This document shows, piece by piece, positions 35,397 to 42,796 of a stretch of DNA of 64,000 nucleotides. The DNA lies in the NCBI RefSeq assembly GCF_002531825.1, contig NZ_NWSX01000003.1:1-64000 (forward strand), in the 5' to 3' direction. The DNA is from Rhizobium sp. J15. Lineage in GTDB: Bacteria > Pseudomonadota > Alphaproteobacteria > Rhizobiales > Rhizobiaceae. Position numbers and translations under genes: made by a program. The notes beneath the pieces were generated by a model. It was given only the letters and a program-made list of their open reading frames with translations. It was not told the DNA's origin and ran no database searches. Within the stretch, counting starts at the first letter, position 1. Every line of letters starts with the position of its first letter.

Positions 35397-35666
35397 ATGT
35401 CGGAAGCTCGGTTCGATCCGGTTTTTCTTCATCGAAATCATTTCATCGATCAGATCACATGTCTCGATGAGATCTTCGATGTCCTGGACGAATGGCCGAT
35501 GGATAAACGGGGCTTGGCATATGACACTCTCTTGAAGGCATGCAGGGATACGGCGAGCGGCCGTTTCCCGCTCAGCGCCGCGCGCGAGAATTTCCGGCGT
35601 TTTCTAAAGATGTCGGGCGTGCTTGAGGGTGGCCCCAAATTCGAGCGGTCGATCGGCAACGCTTGA
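35397..35666 (+). CDS. DUF982 protein
   Basis: An 89-residue protein with the DUF982 layout (ITCLDEIFDVLDEWPMDKRGLAYDTLLKACRDTASGRFPLSAARENFRRFLKMSGVL). DUF982 proteins are small, multicopy and largely confined to Rhizobiales; their function is unknown. GGGAGG precedes the ATG. A second, divergent copy lies 1.5 kb downstream at 37115, on the other side of a cyclase gene. Confidence 0.85.
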   Translation: MSEARFDPVFLHRNHFIDQITCLDEIFDVLDEWPMDKRGLAYDTLLKACRDTASGRFPLSAARENFRRFLKMSGVLEGGPKFERSIGNA

Positions 35667-35769
35667 AGCTATATACCGCGCCGCTATCAACCGCGGCGCG
35701 TTCCCGCTGATCGGATAGTCGCATCTTTAGTAGCCACGATGTGCATTGCCAACTGCTGGAGGCATAGGG

Positions 35770-36621
35770 CTATCCAGCGGACGGCGATCTTCCGCCGGGG
35801 CCGGCCTGAGCCCAGTCGCATCGGAAGGCCAGCATGGGCTTGGAGAATCCCTTGAGCCGCCGCCGTGTCGCGTGAGCGAAAAGATCGGCGGTGCCATATT
35901 CCCGGAATATGTTCTCCGACACGAGAATCTGATCGCCGGCCGCTGCCGCGCACAGGCGCGCTGCAAGCTGCACGGTAGAGCCGAAGAGATCGTTGCTGTC
36001 CTCGACCGGCTCGCCGCAATCGAGGCCGATGCGGATATGGATCGGCTGGGCGTTGTTGCCGCTGTTGTAATGTTGGAATTCCTGCTGGATCGCCATGGCG
36101 CATTCGACGGCCGCCGTTGTCGCCGCGAAGGCTGCCATGATGCCGTCGCCGGTGTGTTTGACTTCGCGGCCTGAATTTTTGCCGAGGCATCGGCGCACGA
36201 TCGCGTCATGGGCCCGGACCAGCTCTGTCCCCATGCGGTCGCCGAGGCGCGCCGTCATCTCGGTCGAGCCCACAATATCGGTAAAGAGAATCGCCCGGTG
36301 GCCTGGATCCATTTGCGGCGATGTCTGGCCAGGCGCCGGATCAGGGTCGTTGATGCGGCCGAGAAAGGCTTCGACCGCTGACAGAGCCACCTCGACAATC
36401 TCGTTGGCGACAAAACCGTGCGCCTCGCGATGCACGCATTGGACGGTTTCTATATCGGGTGAATCCACCAGGCAGAAGGCCGTCCCGCGCCGCTCGTCGA
36501 ACCAGTAGGTGAGGAACTTGACGCCATATCGATCCTGAATGTCGATATCCATGCGATGCGCCTGGGCAACCTCGGCGGGCGAGGTTCCCTCGAGATAGTG
36601 CCGGTCCATGAAGATGGGCAT
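35770..36621 (-). CDS. Class III adenylate/guanylate cyclase with N-terminal DUF4242-like domain
   Basis: A 283-residue cytoplasmic protein. Residues 1-85 (MPIFMDRHYLEGTSPAEVAQAHRMDIDIQDRYGVKFLTYWFDERRG) resemble DUF4242, a small ferredoxin-like fold domain linked to nickel binding in one characterised member. The rest is a class III cyclase (ILFTDIVGSTEMTARLGD with the metal Asp, KHTGDGIMAAFAA, DLFGSTVQLAARLCAAA). Start at 36621 with GGAGGA seven bases upstream. It is the second cyclase within 3 kb but has a different sensor module. Confidence 0.85.
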   Translation of the reverse strand: MPIFMDRHYLEGTSPAEVAQAHRMDIDIQDRYGVKFLTYWFDERRGTAFCLVDSPDIETVQCVHREAHGFVANEIVEVALSAVEAFLGRINDPDPAPGQTSPQMDPGHRAILFTDIVGSTEMTARLGDRMGTELVRAHDAIVRRCLGKNSGREVKHTGDGIMAAFAATTAAVECAMAIQQEFQHYNSGNNAQPIHIRIGLDCGEPVEDSNDLFGSTVQLAARLCAAAAGDQILVSENIFREYGTADLFAHATRRRLKGFSKPMLAFRCDWAQAGPGGRSPSAG

Positions 36622-37114
36622 CGCGCGCTCCTCCGGATCTGAACCATATGGATATGGGCATTGTACGGTGTGAAGGCTGTTCCGTCTACATCGGGCCCAG
36701 TCGAGGAGCAGCATTGAAATCTTGACGATGCTTCCGTCAAAGCAAAGATCATCGAAAGATCCGAATGATTTCTTGATTTTGCCGATGAATTACATTGTCA
36801 AATAGGGATATGAAAGGCAGATACATGATTGTGTCGGAGATTGCTGCAAGTTCTGAGGGAATGCCGGGATTTTAATCAGAAAGCCTTCGCCGACGCTGGA
36901 ACCTCGGCTGCATTTAGGGCGTTTCGAAAGCTCGACGCTCTATCAGGTGCGCCGAAGGCCTACAGGGGATCCGGGAGACATGGCTGTCATCGCCAGCGCT
37001 GAGCAAGATAATCTTCCGAACCTTCGCCCCGACCCGCATTGACTCGGCGCGCATTCGGCACGCAAATTGCACGATAGAGATGAGCTCACCGAAACTAGGA
37101 AAAGCTGTAGGAAA
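36622..37114. other. Gap between cyclase and DUF982 genes
   Basis: About 490 bases between divergent genes with no supported coding sequence. The only clear signal is the sigma-54-like promoter at its right end (separate entry). I see no NtrC or NifA activator palindrome upstream of it. Confidence 0.5.
37056..37071 (+). promoter_or_regulatory. Sigma-54 (RpoN) -24/-12 promoter candidate
   Basis: CGGCACG-CAAA-TTGCA matches the RpoN consensus TGGCACG-N4-TTGCA at all but the first base, with GG and GC exactly 10 bases apart. Transcription would start near 37082, upstream of the GTG at 37115 of the DUF982 gene. RpoN promoters need an activator such as NtrC or NifA; no enhancer site was recognised. 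Confidence 0.6.
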
Positions 37115-37372
37115 GTGAGACAGACGGCAAATTTTCGACCGCTCGGCTTGGCCTCAATGGGGCTAGGTCATTATGCCGTCATTAACTCTGTATGGGACGC
37201 CGCGCGCACACTGCTCCACGATTGGCCGGTGGACGACGGCGAAGAATATTTCGAAGCGGTAAAGGCGTGCCTTGACGCGATCATTGGCGATCTCAGGCCG
37301 GAAGAGGTTCGCGCGGCATTCGTAAGAGCGGCCCACGAAGCGGGTATCGCCGTCATAGAAGCTGCCGACTGA
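37115..37372 (+). CDS. DUF982 protein, second copy
   Basis: An 85-residue DUF982 protein (LGHYAVINSVWDAARTLLHDWPVDDGEEYFEAVKACLDAIIGDLRPEEVRAAFVRAAHEAGI). The GTG at 37115 is chosen because the family domain begins about here (TANFRPLGLASMGLGHY) and because the sigma-54-like promoter would start transcription at about 37082, which excludes the TTG at 37067. An ATG at 37157 is an alternative. Ribosome site weak. Function unknown. Confidence 0.75.
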   Translation: MRQTANFRPLGLASMGLGHYAVINSVWDAARTLLHDWPVDDGEEYFEAVKACLDAIIGDLRPEEVRAAFVRAAHEAGIAVIEAAD

Positions 37373-37497
37373 AAGCCGGCCGCGCTTCGATCCCAGCTGG
37401 CGGCTCGATCCACTCTCTGACACACAAGATCATCGAGTGCTTGACTTCTTCGGCCAAAGTTCTAAATTAGAACAAAACAGGAACATTGGAGATGATC

Positions 37498-37668
37498 ATG
37501 ACGCATACCGAACAGGTGATCGCCAACGCCCTAGCCCTTGTCGAAGCATCCCGTGCGACCCGCGAGCGGGACCAGTTGCGGCGTGCCGAATGGCAGAAAA
37601 AAGTCGACATCAGCCGGCCGTTGCCGCCATTGCCTCGCCCGGTTCAGTTGCCGCTGGCGTTGAACTGA
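37498..37668 (+). CDS. Small hypothetical protein
   Basis: A 56-residue protein: a charged helical segment (MTHTEQVIANALALVEASRATRERDQLRRAEWQKKVDI) and a proline-rich tail ending PRPVQLPLALN. GGAG lies six bases before the ATG. No family recognised. The good ribosome site and amphipathic helix make it more likely real than not. Confidence 0.5.
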   Translation: MTHTEQVIANALALVEASRATRERDQLRRAEWQKKVDISRPLPPLPRPVQLPLALN

Positions 37669-37874
37669 TGCAGCCGGCAAGACCTCGGAACGCGATCAAG
37701 CGCGGTCCGATCAAACCTGGGAAGTCGAAGCCGTGCTTGCCTGGCATGACGACAACGCCAAGGCGGCGATACGCTCGCTGCTCAATGACTGCAAACATCT
37801 GCGCCAGCGACGCCCTCTAAAGAACCGTGCGGCGGCGGCCTCTGTCGGGATCGGGAGCTGGATCCGTTGGGCCG

Positions 37875-38175
37875 TCAGCCGCCTGCGGTTTCCGGATCGA
37901 CCTTTGGGAGCCGGCTGCGTGCGATGGCCGCCCCCGTCACCGCGATCGCCACCACTGCGCCGATCCAGGCGCCGTACAAGCTCTGCCCGACAATGAAGCC
38001 GGCAAGGACCGGTGTGACGATAACGGTGACGGCGACGCAGGATCGGCAGGATGGCGCCGCTGCTGGCGGCATCGAGGCTGACGATGATGAAGACCGGCAG
38101 CATCAGCCGCCAGTCAAGCCGGTGCGAAGTGGCATTTGCGGCAGCGCCGGTCGAACATCCTTCCTCGTACATCAT
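37875..38175 (-). pseudogene. Remnant of an MFS transporter gene (internal deletion)
   Basis: The ATG at 38175 overlaps the stop of the monooxygenase gene as ATGA and starts a typical MFS N-terminus (LDWRLMLPVFIIVSLDAASSGAILPIL). After about 45 codons the frame becomes meaningless, while another frame on the same strand then reads a last-helix-like segment (VLAGFIVGQSLYGAWIGAVVAIAVTGAAIA) to a stop at 37875. Roughly 300 residues of a normal 400-residue transporter are missing, with a frame change at the junction near 38067. The coupling shows it was once co-expressed with the monooxygenase, probably as an efflux partner. Confidence 0.7.
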
Positions 38176-39683
38176 GACCGTGCCGCAGCCGGACCGAGAC
38201 CGACCTTGTCCAGATAAGCCTCGAGCGCCCAGGCGTCGCGGGACGAAACGATGGCGCCGACATAACCGTCCGGTCGCACAAGCACCCAGTCGCCCGAGGC
38301 CGGGGCGTAGGCGTCGCGGAAATGCCCACTTTCGTCGATGACATCCCCGCGCCGGCCAACCCTATGGATGTGCAGTCCTGGACGCGGTGGTGTCGTTGCT
38401 TGCTCCACCTCATAGCCCAGCAGCGTCCAGTGCGCGCCCTTGATCAGGTCGAACAGACGTATCGGCTGACCGGCCGCACCCGTCAGTGGCGCATCCGGGG
38501 CACGGTCGCCGGCCAGCAGGCCGCCATGCCGTTCCGGCTTTTCCAGTGCAAAGGAGGAGGCGGGATAGCCGATATCGAGTTGATGAACCTCGCGGCCGCG
38601 CTTGATATCGTCGCGCTTCAGAGCGTCGAGCAGTTTGGTCGCGAGGCCGAGCATCGCCGCAGCAATCGGACGGCGCTCTTCCTCATAGCTGTCGAGCAGC
38701 GCATCGGGGGCGCCGGCAGCGACTGCCGCCAGCTTCCATCCGAGATTATAGGCGTCCTGGACGCTGGTATTGAGACCTTGTCCGCCGGTCGGCGGATGCG
38801 TATGCGCGGCATCGCCGACCAGAAACACGCGGCCAAGCCGGTAGCGATCGGCCAGCCGGGCGTTCATGTTGAAGGCCGATGCCCAGGAAACCGAGTGGAC
38901 GTGAATATCATCGCGGCCGGTGCGCTCGCTCACCAGCGCCGTCAAGCCCGCCGCCGAGAGATCGATCTCGCCTTCGAGCGGGATCGGTCCCTGGATCTGA
39001 AACAGCTCGGTTCCCGCCAGTGGGCAAAGGGCGATCTGTCGCTGCATGTCGCCTTCGCCGAAGCGGTGCCAGGCATCGCGATCCAGTCCCGTCAGCACGA
39101 CGTCGGCAACGATCGCACGCACGCCGAGCGTCTTGCCGGGAAAGCCGATACCGAGCGCGTGGCGCACGAAGCTGCGGCCGCCATCGGCGCCAACCAGCCA
39201 GCGCACGCGGATGGTTTCTTCGCCGGATCGGCTCTTGAGCCGCGCCGTCACGCCCGTCTCGTCCTGTTCGAAATTGATGAGTTCGCATCCGAATTCCGGC
39301 CGATGTCCCAGTTCGATGAGGCGTTCTCGCATCGCGGCTTCAGTCAGGAATTGCGGCACCATCAGCGGAAGACGATAGGGCTCGGCCGGCGTCGGCTCCT
39401 CGCGCAGCATGGCGTCGGACTCGGTGAAGCTTCCGTCGTCGTTATATTCCCGCTGCCGGGGATAGAAGCCGCCGAGTGCGACGATGCGGTCGAGGATGCC
39501 GAGATCCTCGAAAACCTCCTGGGTTCGTGGCTGGATGCCCTTGCCGCGCGAGCCGCGGAACGGGTCGTCGAGTTTTTCGATCAGGCGAAAGGATATGCCG
39601 CGCCGCGCAAGCTCGATCGCCATCGTCAGACCGGTTGCGCCGGCCCCCGATATCAGCACGTCGACTGTAGAATGTTCTGTCAT
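38172..39683 (-). CDS. FAD-dependent aromatic monooxygenase (PheA/TfdB, pentachlorophenol hydroxylase-like)
   Basis: A 503-residue class A flavoprotein hydroxylase acting on phenolic or polycyclic aromatic compounds. FAD motif GAGATGLTMAIELARRG, LVGADGGRSFVRHALGI, and RVFLVGDAAHTHPPTGGQGLNTSVQDAYNLGWKL are all intact, plus the thioredoxin-like C-terminal extension of phenol hydroxylases. Start at 39683 with GGAG six bases away; upstream ATGs at 39689 and 39695 are less well placed. It is divergent from a MarR regulator and preceded by that regulator's probable operator. Substrate unknown; antibiotic modification is possible. Confidence 0.88.
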   Translation of the reverse strand: MTEHSTVDVLISGAGATGLTMAIELARRGISFRLIEKLDDPFRGSRGKGIQPRTQEVFEDLGILDRIVALGGFYPRQREYNDDGSFTESDAMLREEPTPAEPYRLPLMVPQFLTEAAMRERLIELGHRPEFGCELINFEQDETGVTARLKSRSGEETIRVRWLVGADGGRSFVRHALGIGFPGKTLGVRAIVADVVLTGLDRDAWHRFGEGDMQRQIALCPLAGTELFQIQGPIPLEGEIDLSAAGLTALVSERTGRDDIHVHSVSWASAFNMNARLADRYRLGRVFLVGDAAHTHPPTGGQGLNTSVQDAYNLGWKLAAVAAGAPDALLDSYEEERRPIAAAMLGLATKLLDALKRDDIKRGREVHQLDIGYPASSFALEKPERHGGLLAGDRAPDAPLTGAAGQPIRLFDLIKGAHWTLLGYEVEQATTPPRPGLHIHRVGRRGDVIDESGHFRDAYAPASGDWVLVRPDGYVGAIVSSRDAWALEAYLDKVGLGPAAARS

Positions 39684-39694
39684 CTTCATCTCCA

Positions 39695-39713
39695 TATGTG
39701 TATTATGCACATA
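39695..39713. promoter_or_regulatory. MarR operator 1
   Basis: TATGTG-N7-CACATA, a perfect 6-bp inverted repeat, lies in the 44-base gap between the divergent monooxygenase and marR starts. A second site with the same core follows at 39744. Size and position are typical of MarR-family self-regulated operators. Confidence 0.75.
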
Positions 39714-39727
39714 ATAGGAGAATCGAG

Positions 39728-40249
39728 ATGCCGTCAAGAAATAATGTGCAAAATACACATATATCCGAGAAGCTGCGCGAGCTGCATGGGGCTTTGATCG
39801 AGATCGTCAGCGTCATGAACCGCCCTCAGCGGGACGAGCAGATGGTCCGCGAGGCCGGGATTTCGCTCGATCGCGCGCTGTTTCCGCTGCTGGTCGCGGT
39901 GGAGCGTCTCGGGCCGATCGGGGTGGTCGAACTCGCCGACCGCGCCGGGCGCGACTACACCACCGTCAGCCGTCAGGTCGCCAAGCTCGAGAGCCTGGAA
40001 CTGGTGGAGCGCCGCGGAAGCGCCGCAGATCGCCGTGTCCGCGAGGCAGTCATCAGCCCCAGAGGCAAGGCGATGACAGACCGCATCGACGCCGCCCGCG
40101 AGAAGATTGGACGCGCCATCTTCGAGAACTGGGAAGAGCATGATTTCAATGAGCTGGTGCGGCTGATGCGGAAGTTCGCCAATGATATCAGTGGCGATAT
40201 TGCCGGCAGCGCGCAAGATCCGCGCCAAACCCATGGCGGGGACGGCTGA
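39728..40249 (+). CDS. MarR family transcriptional regulator
   Basis: A 173-residue winged-helix regulator. The core GVVELADRAGRDYTTVSRQVAKLESLELVERRGSAADRRVREAVISPRGKAM contains the recognition helix and the wing with the Asp-Arg-Arg motif. AGGAG lies seven bases before the ATG. It probably represses the divergent monooxygenase and itself through the two ATGTG-N7-CACAT sites and is released by a small aromatic ligand (family knowledge). Confidence 0.9.
   Translation: MPSRNNVQNTHISEKLRELHGALIEIVSVMNRPQRDEQMVREAGISLDRALFPLLVAVERLGPIGVVELADRAGRDYTTVSRQVAKLESLELVERRGSAADRRVREAVISPRGKAMTDRIDAAREKIGRAIFENWEEHDFNELVRLMRKFANDISGDIAGSAQDPRQTHGGDG
39744..39760. promoter_or_regulatory. MarR operator 2
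   Basis: ATGTG-N7-CACAT, same core and spacing as operator 1, with centre-to-centre distance of 48 bases. It lies inside the first codons of marR, so binding here would block the regulator's own transcription. Confidence 0.65.
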
Positions 40250-40349
40250 CGGAGGAGGCAAGGTCCTACTTGCGTCGAACCCATTGCGCGAAGACGTTTG
40301 CAATGGTCTTCTAGCACCCCTTCACGTCAACGCTTTCCGGTGATTCCCG

Positions 40350-40829
40350 ATGTTCGATATTCTGTGGCGCGGCCTGGCGATCGGCGCCGGCGCAACCATC
40401 CTCATGGATCTCTGGGCGATCGTGCTCGCCAAGGTCTTCGGCCAGCCGCCGGCCAATTGGGCGCCGGTCGGCCGCTGGTTCTGGCATCTCGGACGCGGCA
40501 AGATCTTTCATGAGAGCATCGCCGATGCCGAACCCTATGAGCATGAACTGGCGCTCGGCTGGTTCAGCCACTACGCCGTCGGCATTCTCTACGGCCTGAT
40601 CTTTGCGATCATCATGGGGCAGGGATGGTTCGCCGCGCCGACATTCCTTCCCGCCTGGATCTTCGGCATCGTCACAGTCGGGGCAGGGTGGTTCCTGCTC
40701 CAGCCCGGCCTCGGCCTCGGCTGGGCCGCTTCGAAACATCCGAAACCGATGAAGGTCCGGTGCTTCAATCTGCTCGCGCATACGGTGTTTGCGCTTGGGC
40801 TTTATGGGACGGCGTTGATTCTGCGCTGA
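40350..40829 (+). CDS. DUF2938 membrane protein
   Basis: A 159-residue protein with four hydrophobic helices (GLAIGAGATILMDLWAIVLAKVFG, YAVGILYGLIFAIIMG, PAWIFGIVTVGAGWFLLQPGLGLG, LLAHTVFALGLYGTALIL). Motifs NWAPVGRWFWHLGRGKIFHESI and ELALGWFSHYAVG match DUF2938, an uncharacterised membrane family. Start ATG at 40350; no clear ribosome site. Not obviously linked to its neighbours. Confidence 0.85.
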   Translation: MFDILWRGLAIGAGATILMDLWAIVLAKVFGQPPANWAPVGRWFWHLGRGKIFHESIADAEPYEHELALGWFSHYAVGILYGLIFAIIMGQGWFAAPTFLPAWIFGIVTVGAGWFLLQPGLGLGWAASKHPKPMKVRCFNLLAHTVFALGLYGTALILR

Positions 40830-40840
40830 GATTGGCGCGA

Positions 40841-40984
40841 TTGCCCCTCATCCGCCTGCCGGCACCTTCTCCCCGCACGCGGGGCGAAGGAGGCAAGTCG
40901 CGACCTTTCCATTCCCAGCCAAGCTCTCGCCCGGCACGTCCCCTCTCCCCGTCAGGACGGGGAGAGGGCTAGGGTGAGGGGCAA
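40841..40984. repeat. Rhizobial intergenic palindromic element (RIME-like)
   Basis: A 144-base element bounded by the inverted decamers TTGCCCCTCA and TGAGGGGCAA. It contains two internal hairpins, CCTTCTCCCCGC / GCGGGGCGAAGG and CCCTCTCCCCGTC / GACGGGGAGAGGG. Two large palindromes in about this length is the structure described for Rhizobium-specific intergenic mosaic elements. It lies between convergent genes and may also end transcription. Confidence 0.8.
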
Positions 40985-41004
40985 CTTACCGTTCGAACTT
41001 CGCC

Positions 41005-41646
41005 TCACCGCGCCGCCCAATTGGCGCCGCGGCGGAAGATGGTTTTCATCTCCGGCACGTCGAACTCTTTGGCCTGGTGGCCGAGCGAGGAATAGAAGAC
41101 GCGGCCCTTGCCGTATTTGCGCTTCCACACCACAGGCATCACGACGCCGTCGATCCAGTAGGCATGATCGCCGGTGAACTTCGTCGTCGCCAGGACCTCG
41201 TTCGAGGGGTCGACATGCATGTAATATTGCTCCGACGTATAGGGGAAATCGGAAATCCCCTCCATCAGCGGATCGTCGGGTCGGGTGATGTTGACGGTAT
41301 AGTCGATGATGTTGCCGGGATGAGCCACCCACTGGCCGCCGATGATGAACTGATAGTCGACGGAGTCGCGGAAGGCATCGCCCGCACCGCCGTGATAGCC
41401 GGCGATGCCGACACCGCTTTCGATCGCGGCGGCGAGGTTCTTGACCTCCTCCTTCTCGATCTTCGACATCGTCATGATCGGAACCACGAGGCTGAGGTCA
41501 TGGACGGAAGGGTCGGCCAGCGCCTCGGTGCCGTGTTCGAGATAGACCTTGAAGCCGTCCTCCTCGAGCATGGACTTGATGATTTCGGCGCATTCCTGCG
41601 GCTCATGGCCGCTCCAGCCGCCCCAGACGATCAGTGCTTCACGCAT
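41005..41646 (-). CDS. ThuA-like domain protein
   Basis: A 213-residue protein of the ThuA-like family (class I glutamine amidotransferase-like fold): ALIVWGGWSGHEPQECAEII at the start, VGIAGYHGGAGDAFRDSVDYQFIIGGQWVAHPG, and MPVVWKRKYGKGRVFYSSLGHQAKEF at the end. ThuA of Sinorhizobium functions with ThuB in trehalose catabolism, but the exact reaction of this member is not known. GGAGG lies seven bases before the ATG at 41646. It follows the Gfo/Idh/MocA gene by 17 bases in one operon. Confidence 0.85.
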   Translation of the reverse strand: MREALIVWGGWSGHEPQECAEIIKSMLEEDGFKVYLEHGTEALADPSVHDLSLVVPIMTMSKIEKEEVKNLAAAIESGVGIAGYHGGAGDAFRDSVDYQFIIGGQWVAHPGNIIDYTVNITRPDDPLMEGISDFPYTSEQYYMHVDPSNEVLATTKFTGDHAYWIDGVVMPVVWKRKYGKGRVFYSSLGHQAKEFDVPEMKTIFRRGANWAAR

Positions 41647-41663
41647 AGTCATTCCTCCTGAAT

Positions 41664-42764
41664 TTATTTCGCCAGCCGTCCGTCGACGATGGATTGCGAT
41701 AAGGGGGCAGGGCGCTCCACCGCCGTTGAGATCGCGACCGTCCGGCCGGTCGCAGACGCGGTGTGGAACGCTTCCATAACCTCCAGCACATGCAGTGCCA
41801 GATCGCCATTGGCGCGATGCGGCCGGTTGGAGCGGATCGCATGTGCCATGTCGGCAACGCCGAGCGAGCGATAGTTACCATCGGCATAGGGTGATGTGAG
41901 TGGCTGGTCCTCGAATTGGCCGCCCTTGCGCAGATATTCGACCGGGCCTTCGAATTTGTTGGGATCGGGCACGATCAACGTGCCCTCGGTGCCGTAGACC
42001 TCCAGCGGCACATGCTTGTGACCGGCGACGTCGAAGCTCATGGCGATCTGGACGACGGCGCCGTTGGCAAAGGCCATCATGCCGGCAACATGGGTCGGTA
42101 CATGGACGGGAATGCGCTCGCCGTTGCGCGGCTCGCTTGATATCAACCGTTCGGCCCGCGGCGTCATCGCAAAGCCAGCGACTTGAGCAACCGGTCCGAG
42201 AAGATTGACGAGATCGGTGATGTAATAAGGCCCCATGTCGAGCATAGGGCCGCCGCCGACTTCATAATAGAAGGCCGGGTTCGGATGCCAGCGCTCATGG
42301 CCTGGGCACATGAAGGTCGCCGAGCCGCCGACCGGTTGGCCGATGACGCCCTGGTCGATCAACGCGCGGGCCGTCTGATGGCCGCCGCCGAGGAAGGTGT
42401 CGGGGGCGGAGCCGATGCGCAGGTTCCTGGCCTTTGCAGCCTCCGCCAATTTTTTCCCTTCCGCGAAATTAATCCCGAGCGGCTTTTCCGAATAGGTATG
42501 TTTGCCGGCTTCGAGCGCCTGCAGCGCCACGGCGACATGTGCCTTCGGGATCGTCAGATTGACGATGATCTCGACCTTGGGATCGGCGAAAAGCTCTTCG
42601 ACGGTCCTGGCGGGAACGTTGAATTCGCGAGCCTTCGCCTCTGCCAGCTCCCGGTTGAGATCGGCGACACCGCGAATGTCGAGAATGGGAAAGGATGCCA
42701 TCGCTTTGAGATAGGCGCCCGAAATATTGCCGCATCCGATGATGCCGATACCGACTTTGTCCAT
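41664..42764 (-). CDS. Gfo/Idh/MocA family sugar oxidoreductase
   Basis: A 366-residue NAD(P)-dependent dehydrogenase: Rossmann motif VGIGIIGCGNISGAYLKAM, conserved EKPLGIN with the catalytic-region Lys, and a C-terminal alpha/beta domain (GGGPMLDMGPYYITDLVNLLG). The family oxidises ring or side-chain hydroxyls of sugars and inositols. With the ThuA-like protein it probably processes the sugar imported by the divergent ABC transporter. GGAGGA lies four bases before the ATG at 42764. Confidence 0.9.
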   Translation of the reverse strand: MDKVGIGIIGCGNISGAYLKAMASFPILDIRGVADLNRELAEAKAREFNVPARTVEELFADPKVEIIVNLTIPKAHVAVALQALEAGKHTYSEKPLGINFAEGKKLAEAAKARNLRIGSAPDTFLGGGHQTARALIDQGVIGQPVGGSATFMCPGHERWHPNPAFYYEVGGGPMLDMGPYYITDLVNLLGPVAQVAGFAMTPRAERLISSEPRNGERIPVHVPTHVAGMMAFANGAVVQIAMSFDVAGHKHVPLEVYGTEGTLIVPDPNKFEGPVEYLRKGGQFEDQPLTSPYADGNYRSLGVADMAHAIRSNRPHRANGDLALHVLEVMEAFHTASATGRTVAISTAVERPAPLSQSIVDGRLAK

Positions 42765-42796
42765 GAACTCCTCCATTGATTTGATTGCGCTGCCTG

